NCBI GenBank assembly: GCA_947476325.1 | Contig: CANJPZ010000001.1 | Coordinates: 124,001 to 188,000, forward strand | DNA: 64,000 nucleotides | Direction of reading: 5' to 3' | DNA from: Caulobacteraceae bacterium | GTDB lineage: Bacteria; Pseudomonadota; Alphaproteobacteria; Caulobacterales; Caulobacteraceae | In this document: piece by piece, positions 30,456 to 39,879 of the stretch | How positions within the stretch are numbered: the stretch's first letter is position 1 | How the letters are laid out: each line of letters begins with the position of its first letter | Program-made: the position numbers and the translations under genes | Notes under the pieces: generated by a model | What the model saw: only the letters and a program-made list of their open reading frames with translations | What the model was told of the DNA's origin: nothing | Databases searched by the model: none

Positions 30456-31169
30456 ATGGCCAAGATCACCCTGGTAGACGACGATGAGAACATCGTGGCC
30501 TCGATATCCCTGGCTCTGGAAAGCCACGGCCATCAGGTCAAGGCTTACTATGATGGGGTGTCCGGGCTCGAGGGCCTGGAGAACGATCCGCCGGACCTGG
30601 CGATCCTGGATGTGAAGATGCCCCGCATGGACGGAATGGAGGTGCTCAAGCGCTTCCGCCAGACCCATGAGACGCCGGTCATTATCCTGACTTCCAAGGA
30701 CGACGAGATCGATGAAATCCTCGGCTTCAACCTCGGCGCCGACGATTACATGCACAAGCCGTTCTCGCAGCGGCTGCTGATCGAGCGGGTCAAGGCGGTG
30801 TTGCGCCGGGGCCGCGCCAACGAAGAGGCCGCCAGCGGCATCGTCAGCGAGACCGACGCCGGCGCCAAGGCCATCAAGCGCGGGCGCCTGACTCTCGATC
30901 CCGCCCGCCACGACTGTCTGTGGGACGGAAAGCCGGTGAAACTTACCGTCACCGAGTTCCTGCTGCTGCAGTCCCTGGCCCAGCGCCCGGGGTTTGTGAA
31001 AAGCCGGGACAACCTGATGGATGCGGCCTACGACGATCAGGTCTATGTCGATGACCGCACCATCGACAGCCACATCAAGCGGATGCGCAAGAAGTTCCGC
31101 CAGGTTGATCCGGAGTTCGATGCGATCGAAACCCTCTATGGCGTCGGCTACCGCTATCGCGAGATCTAG
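30456..31169 (+). CDS. chvI: ChvI-type OmpR-family response regulator
   Basis: 237 residues. The receiver domain has DDDENIV and phospho-acceptor Asp52 ([13 protein letters not shown]), with the conserved Lys in [11 protein letters not shown] winged-helix output domain follows from [13 protein letters not shown] to GVGYRYREI. ChvI with ChvG controls envelope, exopolysaccharide, motility and acid/osmotic responses in alphaproteobacteria. chvG begins inside its 3' end. The downstream hprK-EIIA-HPr genes make this the characteristic alphaproteobacterial cluster. Confidence 0.95.
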   Translation: MAKITLVDDDENIVASISLALESHGHQVKAYYDGVSGLEGLENDPPDLAILDVKMPRMDGMEVLKRFRQTHETPVIILTSKDDEIDEILGFNLGADDYMHKPFSQRLLIERVKAVLRRGRANEEAASGIVSETDAGAKAIKRGRLTLDPARHDCLWDGKPVKLTVTEFLLLQSLAQRPGFVKSRDNLMDAAYDDQVYVDDRTIDSHIKRMRKKFRQVDPEFDAIETLYGVGYRYREI

Positions 31170-32763
31170 CCGGCGGCCCGGATTCGGCCGCATCGGGCCG
31201 ATCTGGCGAGGCTCGCGCCTCGGACGGACGATTATTGCCCTGAATGTGGCGGGTCTGATCGTGCTGATCGGTGGGGCCCTGATTCTCAACGAAACACGCC
31301 GCGCCCTTATGGACGCCCAGATCGACACCCTGCGCACCGAAGGCGAGCTGATCGCCCAGGTGCTGTCGGCGGCCGGCGCCACCCAGGGCGTGCCCGACCC
31401 CCTGCTTGACGTCGAGGTGGCCCGCGATGTCGTCCTGCAGCTGCATGTTCAGGACACCCAGCGGATCCTGATCTTTGACGCCCAGGGTGTGCAGATTGCC
31501 GACAGCCACATGATCAACGACCGCATCGACCGGCGGTCCCTGCCTAATCTGCGAAAGCCCGGCGGGACCTTCACCATCCGGCCCGCCCCTTCCGAGCTGG
31601 AGATGGAATCGCGCAACGCCCAGCGGGCGCGCGGCGAACTGGAAGCCGAAGCGCGTGAGGCGATGATCAAGGACATCGCGGCGGGCGCGCGCCGAACGGC
31701 CTCGGGCGGGCGGGTGGTGTCGGTGTCCCTGCCCATCAAGCACGTAGGGGCCATTCTGGGGGTGCTGACCATCGAGGGCGGCGATGTCGACGCCATCATC
31801 GCCCGTCAGCGGGCGGCGTTGATCCCGTTCATTCTGGTCGCGTTCCTGGGCACGATCGCTTCGTCTTTGTTGCTCAATATCATCATCGCCCGGCCCGTGC
31901 GGCGGCTGTCGCGGGCCGCTGATCTGGTGCGATTGTCCCGCGCCCGTTCGATCTCGCTGCCGGAAATCTCGCGGCGCGACGATGAGCTGGGCGATCTGTC
32001 GCGCAGTCTTGAGACCATGACCAATTCCCTGTCCGAGCGCATGGACGCCATCGAGCGCTTCGCCGCCGATGTCGCCCACGAAATCAGAAATCCCCTGACC
32101 TCGATCCGTTCGGCGGTCGAAACGCTCGACCTGGTCAAGGACGAGGCGGCTCGCCTGAAGCTGATGAACATCCTCAAGCAGGACGTCGGCCGGATGGACC
32201 GGCTGATCACCGACATCTCGAACGCCTCACGGCTGGACGCCGAACTGTCGCGCGAAGAGCCCCGGTCGATCGATGCGGCGAAACTGATGGGCGATATCGT
32301 CTCAATCTATCAGGCCTCGGCCCGCAAGACCGACCCGCCGGTGATCTTTGACGCGCCCGCCGCCGCCATGCCCATCGCCGGCCGCGAAGGCCCGCTCGGC
32401 CAGGTGTTCCGCAACCTGATCGACAATGCCCGCTCGTTCACCATCCTGGCCGACCGCAAGGACGCTGCTGTACGAGTCACCATGCAGCGCAAGGACACGG
32501 AGATCGTGACGACCATAGACGACGACGGCCCCGGCATTCCGGCGGAAAATCTCGAAATGGTCTTCGAGCGGTTCTATACCTCGCGGCCCCGGGCCTCACG
32601 GGTCGTGGGCGGGGCCGGCAACTCAGGCCTTGGCCTGTCCATTGCGCGGCAGATCGCCCTGGCGCACAACGGCCGCCTGTGGGCCGAGAACCGGATGGGA
32701 CGGGACGGGGAAATCCTCGGCGCGCGCTTCATCATCGCCCTGCCCACCCGGAGAAGCGCATGA
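31138..32763 (+). CDS. chvG: ChvG-type sensor histidine kinase
   Basis: 541 residues from the ATG at 31138, overlapping chvI by 32 bases. One helix at about 31-50, a periplasmic sensor of ~170 residues, a second helix at about 227-250, a HAMP region ([17 protein letters not shown]), the H-box [19 protein letters not shown] (His314), and ATPase motifs [16 protein letters not shown] and [10 protein letters not shown]. The periplasmic domain is the binding site of the ExoR-type inhibitor in rhizobia; no exoR is seen here. The open frame begins further upstream at 31021, but that part is antisense-like overlap with chvI. Confidence 0.94.
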   Translation: MASATAIARSSRRPGFGRIGPIWRGSRLGRTIIALNVAGLIVLIGGALILNETRRALMDAQIDTLRTEGELIAQVLSAAGATQGVPDPLLDVEVARDVVLQLHVQDTQRILIFDAQGVQIADSHMINDRIDRRSLPNLRKPGGTFTIRPAPSELEMESRNAQRARGELEAEAREAMIKDIAAGARRTASGGRVVSVSLPIKHVGAILGVLTIEGGDVDAIIARQRAALIPFILVAFLGTIASSLLLNIIIARPVRRLSRAADLVRLSRARSISLPEISRRDDELGDLSRSLETMTNSLSERMDAIERFAADVAHEIRNPLTSIRSAVETLDLVKDEAARLKLMNILKQDVGRMDRLITDISNASRLDAELSREEPRSIDAAKLMGDIVSIYQASARKTDPPVIFDAPAAAMPIAGREGPLGQVFRNLIDNARSFTILADRKDAAVRVTMQRKDTEIVTTIDDDGPGIPAENLEMVFERFYTSRPRASRVVGGAGNSGLGLSIARQIALAHNGRLWAENRMGRDGEILGARFIIALPTRRSA

Positions 32764-33182
32764 TTGTCCACGGTGTCCTGGTCGCCCAGGAAGCGGGCGG
32801 ACGCCGCCGCGGCGTGCTGATCACCGGCCCGTCCGGCTCAGGCAAGAGCGATCTGGCCGAGCGGCTGATCGACGAAGGGTTCCTGTTCGTCGCCGACGAT
32901 CAGGTGCTGCTCTGGACGTCTGGCGGGCGACTTTTTGGCCGGGCGCCGGACCCGCTGTTCGGCCTGATCGAGGTGCGGGGCATCGGCATCCGGCCCCATA
33001 CGGCCACCGCCTTTACGGCGATCGACCTGGTGGCGGCCCTGCACCCGCGGGCCGAAATTGAGCGAATGCCTGAACCTGAGAGCGACTCATACCGGGGGAT
33101 TTCCGTTCCGGTTGTGCGCCTCGCGGGATTCGAAGCCTCCGCGACCGCGAAATTGCGTCACGCGCTGATGGCGCTTGGATAA
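32760..33182 (+). CDS. hprK: Short HPr kinase/phosphorylase
   Basis: 140 residues with only the C-terminal kinase domain, as is normal in alphaproteobacteria (Firmicute enzymes exceed 300). The P-loop GPSGSGKS is at 23-30, followed by LIDEGFLFVADDQVLLW and FGLIEVRGIGI. It phosphorylates or dephosphorylates the regulatory serine of HPr, here Ser47 of the HPr encoded two genes downstream. The start overlaps the chvG stop as ATGA, coupling the kinase to the two-component pair. Confidence 0.93.
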   Translation: MIVHGVLVAQEAGGRRRGVLITGPSGSGKSDLAERLIDEGFLFVADDQVLLWTSGGRLFGRAPDPLFGLIEVRGIGIRPHTATAFTAIDLVAALHPRAEIERMPEPESDSYRGISVPVVRLAGFEASATAKLRHALMALG

Positions 33183-33266
33183 GCTGTTTAACGGGCGTAT
33201 CTAGCCTTCCTTTCGCGTTGGGCCCTGACGGCCGCGGCCGGAGATTTGTCCCTTGGGACCAGTTGC

Positions 33267-33671
33267 ATGATCGGTCTGGTCGTCGTCACTCACGGGCGTC
33301 TCGCCGAAGAATTTGTTCTGGCGATGGAGCATGTCGTCGGTCCGCAGAGCGGCGTGCGCGCCATCTGTATCGGACCGGAAGACGACATGGAGCGCCGCCG
33401 GCGCGACATCCTGAAAGCCTGCGCCGATGTCGATGAGGGCCAGGGCGTCGTCCTGCTGACCGACATGTTCGGCGGCACCCCTTCGAACCTGGCTATTTCG
33501 GTGATGGAACAGACCCACGCCGAGGTAATCGCCGGCCTGAACCTGCCCATGCTGATCAAACTGGCCAGCGTGCGGGGCCGCATGGACCTGCAATCGGCGG
33601 TGGCTTGCGCCCAGGAGGCCGGCCGGAAATATATTTCCGTCGCCTCCTACCTGCTGACGAGCGACAAGTGA
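33267..33671 (+). CDS. PTS EIIA-Man-type component
   Basis: 134 residues. MIGLVVVTHGRLAEEF gives the phospho-acceptor His9. VVLLTDMFGGTPSNLAISVM is the EIIA-Man signature. No sugar permease is encoded nearby, so it probably belongs to a regulatory phosphorelay. Start at 33267 is chosen over an in-frame upstream codon at 33246 because it begins exactly at the family N-terminus. Its stop overlaps the HPr start. Confidence 0.92.
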   Translation: MIGLVVVTHGRLAEEFVLAMEHVVGPQSGVRAICIGPEDDMERRRRDILKACADVDEGQGVVLLTDMFGGTPSNLAISVMEQTHAEVIAGLNLPMLIKLASVRGRMDLQSAVACAQEAGRKYISVASYLLTSDK

Positions 33672-33940
33672 CGCTCCGTCGCACCGTCGATATCTGCAAC
33701 GAGCGGGGCCTGCACGCCCGCGCCAGCGCCAAGTTCGTCAAGCTGGCGTCAGGCTACGACGCCGAGGTGCGGGTCGGGCGCGACGGCCAGATGGTCGACG
33801 CCCGCTCGATCATGGGTCTGATGATGCTGGCGGCCGGCGTCGGCAGCACCGTCGAGATCGAAGCCGAAGGCCCCCAGGCCGAAGAGGCGCTGGACGCCCT
33901 GACGGCGCTGATCGAGGCTCGGTTCGAGGAAGAGCGCTAG
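33668..33940 (+). CDS. ptsH: HPr phosphocarrier protein
   Basis: 90 residues from a GTG that overlaps the EIIA stop (GTGA). GLHARAS carries His16, phosphorylated by Enzyme I, and [10 protein letters not shown] carries Ser47, the HprK target. The open frame extends to 33605 but that part overlaps EIIA. With HprK and EIIA it forms a regulatory PTS; Enzyme I is not in the window. Its stop codon is interleaved with that of the convergent bioB (CTAG). Confidence 0.94.
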   Translation: MTLRRTVDICNERGLHARASAKFVKLASGYDAEVRVGRDGQMVDARSIMGLMMLAAGVGSTVEIEAEGPQAEEALDALTALIEARFEEER

Positions 33941-34938
33941 GCGCTTACGGTTTCAGCTTCGCCCATGGTCATGGGCTTGAGTCCCAGGTCGGCGAACAGG
34001 GCCGCATCTTCGCTCTGTTCGGGATTGGGTGTGGTCAGCAGTACATTGCCGACGAAGATCGAGTTGGCGCCGGCCATGAAGCACAGGGCCTGCAACTCAC
34101 GGCTCATGTGATCGCGGCCGGCCGACAGACGAACGACCGCTTGCGGGCAGACCAGGCGCGCCACGGCGATCATGCGGACAAACTCAATGCCACCCACCGA
34201 CTTGGAGCCGCCCAGGGGCGTTCCCGGCACCGGCATCAGATCGTTGATCGGCAGGCTGTCGGGGTGATGGGGCAGGGTGGCCAGGGCGTGCAGCAGGCTC
34301 GCCCGGTCACGACGTGTCTCACCCATGGAGACGATGCCGCCGCAGCAGGTCTTCAGGCCGGCGGCGTGGACATGGCCCAGGGTGTCGATGCGGTCCTGGT
34401 AGGTGCGGGTGGTGACCACCTTGCCGTAATACTCGGGGCCGGTGTCCAGGTTGTGGTTGTAGTAGTCCAGGCCCGCGTCCTTGAGCGCCGTCGCCTGGTG
34501 CGGCTGGAGCATGCCCAGTGTAACGCAGGTCTCAAGGCCCATCGCCTTGACGCCCGAGATCATGGCCGAGACCTTCGGCAGGTCGCGGTCCTTCAGATCG
34601 CGCCAGGCCGCGCCCATGCAGAAGCGCTGTGCGCCGCCGGCCTTGGCCCGCGCCGCTTCGGCCAGCACGGCCTGGACTTCCATCAGCTTGGAGGCGTCCA
34701 CGCCGGTGTCGAACGACTGGGACTGGCTGCAATAGCCGCAGTTTTCCGGGCAACCGCCGGTCTTGACCGACAGCAACTGCGAGATCTGCACCTCGGCCGG
34801 ATTGAACCAGCGGCGGTGAACCGTGGCCGCGCGGAACACCAGTTCGGTGAAGGGGATATCGAACAGGGCCTCGATCTCATCGACCGTCCAGTCGTGACGG
34901 GGCGTTGCCGGATCGGCGGCGGGGTTGTCGAAGGCCAT
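33937..34938 (-). CDS. bioB: Biotin synthase
   Basis: 333 residues. The radical-SAM cluster motif CPENCGYC supplies Cys63, 67 and 70. Downstream residues for the second Fe-S cluster sit in [23 protein letters not shown] and [13 protein letters not shown]. It inserts sulfur into dethiobiotin using SAM, so it depends on metK. It is alone among plus-strand genes, with no bioA/D/F nearby, and it interrupts the usual HPr-ahcY neighbourhood. Confidence 0.96.
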   Translation of the reverse strand: MAFDNPAADPATPRHDWTVDEIEALFDIPFTELVFRAATVHRRWFNPAEVQISQLLSVKTGGCPENCGYCSQSQSFDTGVDASKLMEVQAVLAEAARAKAGGAQRFCMGAAWRDLKDRDLPKVSAMISGVKAMGLETCVTLGMLQPHQATALKDAGLDYYNHNLDTGPEYYGKVVTTRTYQDRIDTLGHVHAAGLKTCCGGIVSMGETRRDRASLLHALATLPHHPDSLPINDLMPVPGTPLGGSKSVGGIEFVRMIAVARLVCPQAVVRLSAGRDHMSRELQALCFMAGANSIFVGNVLLTTPNPEQSEDAALFADLGLKPMTMGEAETVSA

Positions 34939-35046
34939 AAGCCATTCCCTATGCAGGCGTTGAGGCCCTCGCCTCTACCAGCGGGCGCGCGCCTTGGCTA
35001 GGATGGGCGCAAGCGGCGGCGCCTGCGGGGGAGGGGATTTGACCGG

Positions 35047-36582
35047 ATGCTCAAGATTTTCGCGGCGCTGGCAGTGATTATGGCGGCGGGCGCGAGCAGT
35101 GGCGCGACCGCGCCTAACACCTCGCGCATCACTCGGATCGAGGTGACGAAGTCCACGCCGGATAGCGATGGCTACCAGACTATCACGGGCGTCGTACATG
35201 GCGTGATCGACCCGCGCGAGGCGGTCGTCGGACTGGCCTCACTGCCCAAGAATACGGCGGGGCAGTATGAGTACGCATCCAACTTTGAGATTATACGTCG
35301 CGGCGATCCAATGGGCCCGATCCCGTACGCTGTACAAACTCGAGAAGGACCGAGGGAACTCATTCCTGTTTACTTTCGCGGAGACCCCCAGCGAACTCGC
35401 GTAATCTACATCGACTCGGAGAATCGTGGCTCCGCCATTAGCAAAGGAGCGCTCGGAGCATTTTTAAAGGCGCACGATGTCAACTACGCACGCGTCCAGT
35501 GGCAAACCGGAATATCCGCTGGCGTGCCAGATTCCGCCCAAGGAGTCGGCTTGGTCATCATGCGTGATTTTGCGCGCCTGCTGAGCGCGAAAAGCGGTCT
35601 GATGCTCCCGGATGCGGCCTGCGCAGTCGCGGGCCCCTTGCCGATAGGTTGTCCAGACACCCTTCATGAAAAACTCATCCTCGGCGGGATTTCCCAGAGC
35701 GCCTGGTTTGTAAACACCTTCATCGCCGAGGGCTTCAACGTTGATCCGGTGACCCATCAGGGCGTGTTCGACGCCGCCATTGCTGTTGACGGGATCGGCA
35801 ACTGGCTGGCCATCAACAACATCGCCGCAGCGCGAGGCCTGACGGCCCAGACGCCTTATGTCGACCCCAACGGGCGGCCGCTGATGCGCGATGAGCTGCT
35901 CAAGCGTCCGCGCACCGACCCGCTCTACGTCGATATCGCCAACTACACCGACTATTACCGCCTGCGCGCCGGCCTGACCGCCTCGCCCAGGCGCAGCAGC
36001 GGCTTTCGCCGCTATGATTTCCCGGCGATGCACGCCGCCTCGCGCGGCATGTCCGCCGCGCGCTGCAACGGCGGGGTTCCGATGCAGCAGAACCCGCTTG
36101 GCTATGCGCCCTACATGCGCGCCCTGGTGCTGGGCATGGAAAAACAGATCGGGGTCAAGGCGGCGCGCAAGGCAAGATCACTGCCCGACAGCGTGTCTTT
36201 CCGCCTGGCCAAGACCCAGCCGCCAGCCTCGCCCGGCTTCAACCCCATGCCGGGGGTCTTCACCCCCGTGCCGGTGGTCGATGTCAACGACATGCCCATG
36301 GGCGGCGTGCGGTTCCCGGAATCGCGCTTGCCGCTGGGCCGGCCGGTTCCACCGTCGCTGCCGCCCGCCGTCACCACCTCGATCAGCGAGACCTGCGGCA
36401 ATTCCGGCGGATTTCAGCCATTCGGCCGCGCCGAACTGGACGCCCGCTATGGTTCGCGTGAGCGCTATCTTGGCCGTTATGACGCGGCCATCGACCGGCT
36501 GGTCGGGGAAGGCTTCCTGCTGGAGGAAGATCGCGCCGCCATGCTGGATGCGGCCGCCGAGCTTTACGCGCTGTGGCCTTAG
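35047..36582 (+). CDS. Secreted alpha/beta hydrolase, paralogue of the 25-27 kb gene
   Basis: 511 residues with a signal peptide (KIFAALAVIMAAGASSGA). It has the same plan as the larger hydrolase: RITRIEVTKSTPD, YEYASNFEIIRRGDP, RVIYIDSENRGSAIS and the nucleophile elbow GISQSAWFVNTFIAEGFN. The C-termini also align (SETCGNSGGFQPFGRAELDARYGSR against GGFIPF and LEERYGTH). Bases 35150-35720 are visibly AT-richer than the rest, suggesting a mosaic or imported N-terminal half. Function unknown beyond hydrolase fold. Confidence 0.78.
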   Translation: MLKIFAALAVIMAAGASSGATAPNTSRITRIEVTKSTPDSDGYQTITGVVHGVIDPREAVVGLASLPKNTAGQYEYASNFEIIRRGDPMGPIPYAVQTREGPRELIPVYFRGDPQRTRVIYIDSENRGSAISKGALGAFLKAHDVNYARVQWQTGISAGVPDSAQGVGLVIMRDFARLLSAKSGLMLPDAACAVAGPLPIGCPDTLHEKLILGGISQSAWFVNTFIAEGFNVDPVTHQGVFDAAIAVDGIGNWLAINNIAAARGLTAQTPYVDPNGRPLMRDELLKRPRTDPLYVDIANYTDYYRLRAGLTASPRRSSGFRRYDFPAMHAASRGMSAARCNGGVPMQQNPLGYAPYMRALVLGMEKQIGVKAARKARSLPDSVSFRLAKTQPPASPGFNPMPGVFTPVPVVDVNDMPMGGVRFPESRLPLGRPVPPSLPPAVTTSISETCGNSGGFQPFGRAELDARYGSRERYLGRYDAAIDRLVGEGFLLEEDRAAMLDAAAELYALWP

Positions 36583-36599
36583 CCCAGCCTTTGGCAGCC

Positions 36600-36619
36600 A
36601 TATAAAGATATCCTTATGT
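36600..36619. promoter_or_regulatory. AT-rich palindromic operator upstream of ahcY
   Basis: ATATAAAGATATCCTTATGT, identical in its first 12 bases to the metK site at 5121-5140 and palindromic apart from a few positions. It lies 69 bases before the ahcY GTG start and 18 bases after the preceding gene. Shared occurrence at two SAM-cycle genes is the main support for a real operator. Confidence 0.65.
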
Positions 36620-36687
36620 CCGGGTTGCGGCGGCGATGTTCCGCCGCTATAGAGCCCCATCTTTGGACAGCATCAGGACGCCCGACC

Positions 36688-38079
36688 GTGAACGATTACA
36701 TCGTCAAGGACATCACCCTCTCCGGCTGGGGCCGCAAGGAAATCGCCATCGCCGAGACCGAAATGCCCGGCCTGATGGCCCTGCGCGAAGAGTTCGGCAA
36801 GGATCAGCCGCTCAAGGGCGCGCGGATCGCCGGCTCGCTGCACATGACCATCCAGACGGCGGTGCTGATCGAAACCCTGAAAGCCCTTGGCGCCGACGTG
36901 CGCTGGGCCTCGTGCAACATCTTCTCGACCCAGGACCATGCCGCCGCCGCTATCGCCGCGGCCGGCACACCGGTGTTCGCCTTCAAGGGCGAGAACCTGG
37001 TCGAGTACTGGGAATACACCCACAGGATCTTCCAGTGGGGTGACGGCGGCTATCCGAACCTCATTCTCGATGACGGCGGCGACGCCACCCTGCTTTGCGT
37101 CCTCGGCCCCAAGGCCGAAAAGGACCCGTCGGTGATCTCCAACCCGCAGAACGAGGAAGAAGAAGCCCTGTTCGCGGTCATGGGCCGTTACCTGAAGGAA
37201 AAGCCCGGCTTCTATTCGGCCATCGCCGCCGCCATCACCGGCGTGTCGGAAGAAACCACCACCGGCGTTCACCGTCTCTACCAGATGGCCGAAAAGGGCG
37301 AGCTGCCGTTCCCCGGCATCAACGTCAACGACAGCGTCACCAAGTCCAAGTTCGACAACCTCTATGGTTGCCGCGAGAGCCTGGTCGACGCCATCCGCCG
37401 CGGCACCGACGTCATGCTGGCCGGCAAGGTCGCCGTGGTCTGCGGCTATGGCGATGTCGGCAAGGGCTCGGCCGCCAGCCTGCGCCAGGGTGGCGCCCGG
37501 GTGATCGTCACCGAAATCGATCCGATCTGCGCCCTGCAGGCGGCGATGGAAGGCTATGACGTCCAGACGCTGGACGACGTGGCCGACAAGGCCGACATCT
37601 ATGTCACCGCCACCGGCAACAAGGACGTCATCACCGTCGATCACATGCGCCGGATGCGCAATAACGCCATCGTCTGCAACATCGGCCACTTTGATTCCGA
37701 GATCCAGGTCGCGGGCCTGAAGAATTTCAAGTGGGACGAGATCAAGCCCCAGGTCCACCATGTGGAATTCCCGGACGGCAAGAAGATCATCCTGCTGTCG
37801 GAGGGCCGCCTTGTGAATCTGGGCAACGCCACCGGCCACCCCAGCTTCGTGATGAGCGCCAGCTTCACCAACCAGACCCTGGCCCAGCTGGAACTGTGGA
37901 CCAACCGCAAATCCTACGACAACCAGGTCTACACCCTGCCCAAGCACCTGGATGAAAAGGTCGCCATGCTGCACCTGGGCAAGCTGGGCGCCAAGCTGAC
38001 GGTGCTGTCCGGCGAACAGGCGGCCTATATCAATGTGCCCCTCGAAGGCCCGTTCAAGCCGGATCACTATCGCTATTAG
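36688..38079 (+). CDS. ahcY: Adenosylhomocysteinase (SAH hydrolase)
   Basis: 463 residues. Splits S-adenosylhomocysteine to homocysteine and adenosine, relieving methyltransferase inhibition. [24 protein letters not shown], the NAD-binding [20 protein letters not shown] and the C-terminal FKPDHYRY (with PFKPDHYRY ending) are all diagnostic. The GTG at 36688 follows AGGAC and gives the usual [11 protein letters not shown] start. Upstream is the palindrome shared with metK. In many alphaproteobacteria ahcY lies beside the ChvGI/PTS cluster, as here. Confidence 0.96.
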   Translation: MNDYIVKDITLSGWGRKEIAIAETEMPGLMALREEFGKDQPLKGARIAGSLHMTIQTAVLIETLKALGADVRWASCNIFSTQDHAAAAIAAAGTPVFAFKGENLVEYWEYTHRIFQWGDGGYPNLILDDGGDATLLCVLGPKAEKDPSVISNPQNEEEEALFAVMGRYLKEKPGFYSAIAAAITGVSEETTTGVHRLYQMAEKGELPFPGINVNDSVTKSKFDNLYGCRESLVDAIRRGTDVMLAGKVAVVCGYGDVGKGSAASLRQGGARVIVTEIDPICALQAAMEGYDVQTLDDVADKADIYVTATGNKDVITVDHMRRMRNNAIVCNIGHFDSEIQVAGLKNFKWDEIKPQVHHVEFPDGKKIILLSEGRLVNLGNATGHPSFVMSASFTNQTLAQLELWTNRKSYDNQVYTLPKHLDEKVAMLHLGKLGAKLTVLSGEQAAYINVPLEGPFKPDHYRY

Positions 38080-38172
38080 GACGCGGCCGACTTTCTGTCG
38101 GCTAACCGCCTCTTAAGCCTCATCGGCCAAGGTAAATCCCGGTCCGTAATTCGGGGATTTTCTGCCGCGCCC

Positions 38173-39879
38173 ATGAGTCAGGTTCACTACGAGGTCTATG
38201 TCCGCAAACCAGGCTCGCCCAGCTGGACGCTGGAGCTTGCCAGCGAGGATCGTTCGCGGGCCATGGAAACGGCCGAAGAGCTGCTGGCCACCGGCAAGGT
38301 CAGCGCCTTTCGCGTTACCAAGGAAGTCCTCGAAGAGGACACAAACGCCTTCAAGTCGGTCAACATCCTGACAAAGGGCGACGTCGGCAAGGCAGACAAG
38401 AAGAAGAAGGAACGGGACCTCGCCCCGCTCTGCGTTTCGCCGCAGGACCTCTACACCATCCATGCCCGGGATGTGATCGGCCGGCTGCTGGAAGCCTGGC
38501 TGGCGCGGGAAAGGGCCACCCCCTTCGAGCTGCTGCACCGCGCCGACCTGATCGAAAAACTGGATGCCGCGGGCATGGACCTGCAGCACGCGATCCAGAA
38601 GGTCGCCATCCCAGAGGCCCAGGACCGTGGAACCTCGGTTCACGAGATCATCCGTCACTTTCAAAGCCTGACCCAGGCGTCGATCGACCGTGTGCTGCGG
38701 GACGATCGAAAGGGATTTTTCCCTGACCTCGAAAGCGAGACCTTTGCCAGGGCCTGTGAGCGGATCGTTGACCACGGCGAGCCGGGCTATGTGCTGGGCG
38801 GCGCCGTCGCCAAGATCATTGGTCGCGCCGTGACCTGGGGCGACAAGGTCAACCGCCTTCTCGACCTGGCCGACGCCGCGCCTCGCGAGCCGAAGGCGCG
38901 GGCCCTGGCCTTCCAGATTCTTGAAATCCCGCTCGCCGAAATCCTCGGCTCCAAGGTCGGCATGGCTGCGCTTCTGGGACAGGGCCTGGATCTGGGCGGC
39001 AATCTGGCGGCCATGACCCGGCTGGCCGCGGCCGACACCGTTGACGCGCTCGCCGCTATTGAGCCAACGGTGGCGCGCCTGATGCCCACGCTGGACGGCG
39101 CCGCAGCGCGCCTGGCCAACTGGCTTGAGGGCGACAAGTTTCCTTCCGTGCGCTCGGCCCTGTCGCAGCGTGTCCTGCACGAACTGGCCATTCCACGACG
39201 CCTGCGGCCGGACGACCCGGAAGGTGAAATCGAAATTCTGCGGGCCCTGGCCATGTGCCTGACGGCCGCGGCGGGAAAGCACCTGCCGCTCGAACAGGTC
39301 CAGCACGCCTTTACCGAGCGCTCCAAGATGTTGATCCGGGCCGACTTTGTAGAGTCCTATCTGGGTGAGGGTCGCGCGCCGCTCGAAGAGGTTCAGGCCC
39401 TCACCTGGCTGGCGGAAAACGTCACCGGCGCGGCCAACAAGCGCGGCGCCAGTCACTGGATTTCGTCGCGCATCACTGGCCTCAAATTCGAACGCGACCT
39501 GCGGGCGGCAACAGATTCACCGGCGACCCGACTGGCGGCGCTGGCGGGGATCCAGAAGTCGGTGGCCCGGGTGGGCTTCGTGCCGGAGGAACTGGCGCCT
39601 TTGCAAAACAAGATCGGTGAGATCGGGGGCCTTATCGAAGCTGATACCAAGCTGGTCGCCCTGATCGTCCGGTCAAAGATGTCGACCGCAAACCGTCTGA
39701 CGGCGCTACTCAAGATGGCGGCGGGCGAGACGGCCCCGCTCGGGCCGGTCGCCGACCGGGCCAAAGCCGAGGTGCTCAAAATGACGCGGGCTCCGGAAGT
39801 ACGCGCCGAGTTGGCCAAGGCGCCCGAACAGCTTGATGCCGTCCGGGGACTCCTTCAGTCAGCCGGCCTCGCAGCCTAA
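38173..39879 (+). CDS. Conserved hypothetical protein, mostly alpha-helical
   Basis: 568 residues, no signal peptide or membrane helix. An N-terminal ~75-residue module (VHYEVYVRKPGSPSWTLE, then RAMETAEELL and AFRVTKEVL) looks like a small alpha/beta domain. A Lys-rich linker (KADKKKKERD) follows, then a long helical, Leu/Ala-rich region to the end. I do not recognise the family. Its stop codon is interleaved with that of the next, convergent gene. Codon use is like its neighbours, so it is probably an old resident. Confidence 0.7.
   Translation: MSQVHYEVYVRKPGSPSWTLELASEDRSRAMETAEELLATGKVSAFRVTKEVLEEDTNAFKSVNILTKGDVGKADKKKKERDLAPLCVSPQDLYTIHARDVIGRLLEAWLARERATPFELLHRADLIEKLDAAGMDLQHAIQKVAIPEAQDRGTSVHEIIRHFQSLTQASIDRVLRDDRKGFFPDLESETFARACERIVDHGEPGYVLGGAVAKIIGRAVTWGDKVNRLLDLADAAPREPKARALAFQILEIPLAEILGSKVGMAALLGQGLDLGGNLAAMTRLAAADTVDALAAIEPTVARLMPTLDGAAARLANWLEGDKFPSVRSALSQRVLHELAIPRRLRPDDPEGEIEILRALAMCLTAAAGKHLPLEQVQHAFTERSKMLIRADFVESYLGEGRAPLEEVQALTWLAENVTGAANKRGASHWISSRITGLKFERDLRAATDSPATRLAALAGIQKSVARVGFVPEELAPLQNKIGEIGGLIEADTKLVALIVRSKMSTANRLTALLKMAAGETAPLGPVADRAKAEVLKMTRAPEVRAELAKAPEQLDAVRGLLQSAGLAA

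Noticed and set aside
36673-38067. A 464-codon minus-strand frame opposite ahcY
   Set aside because: Exact mirror of a highly conserved enzyme; composition is typical of antisense noise.
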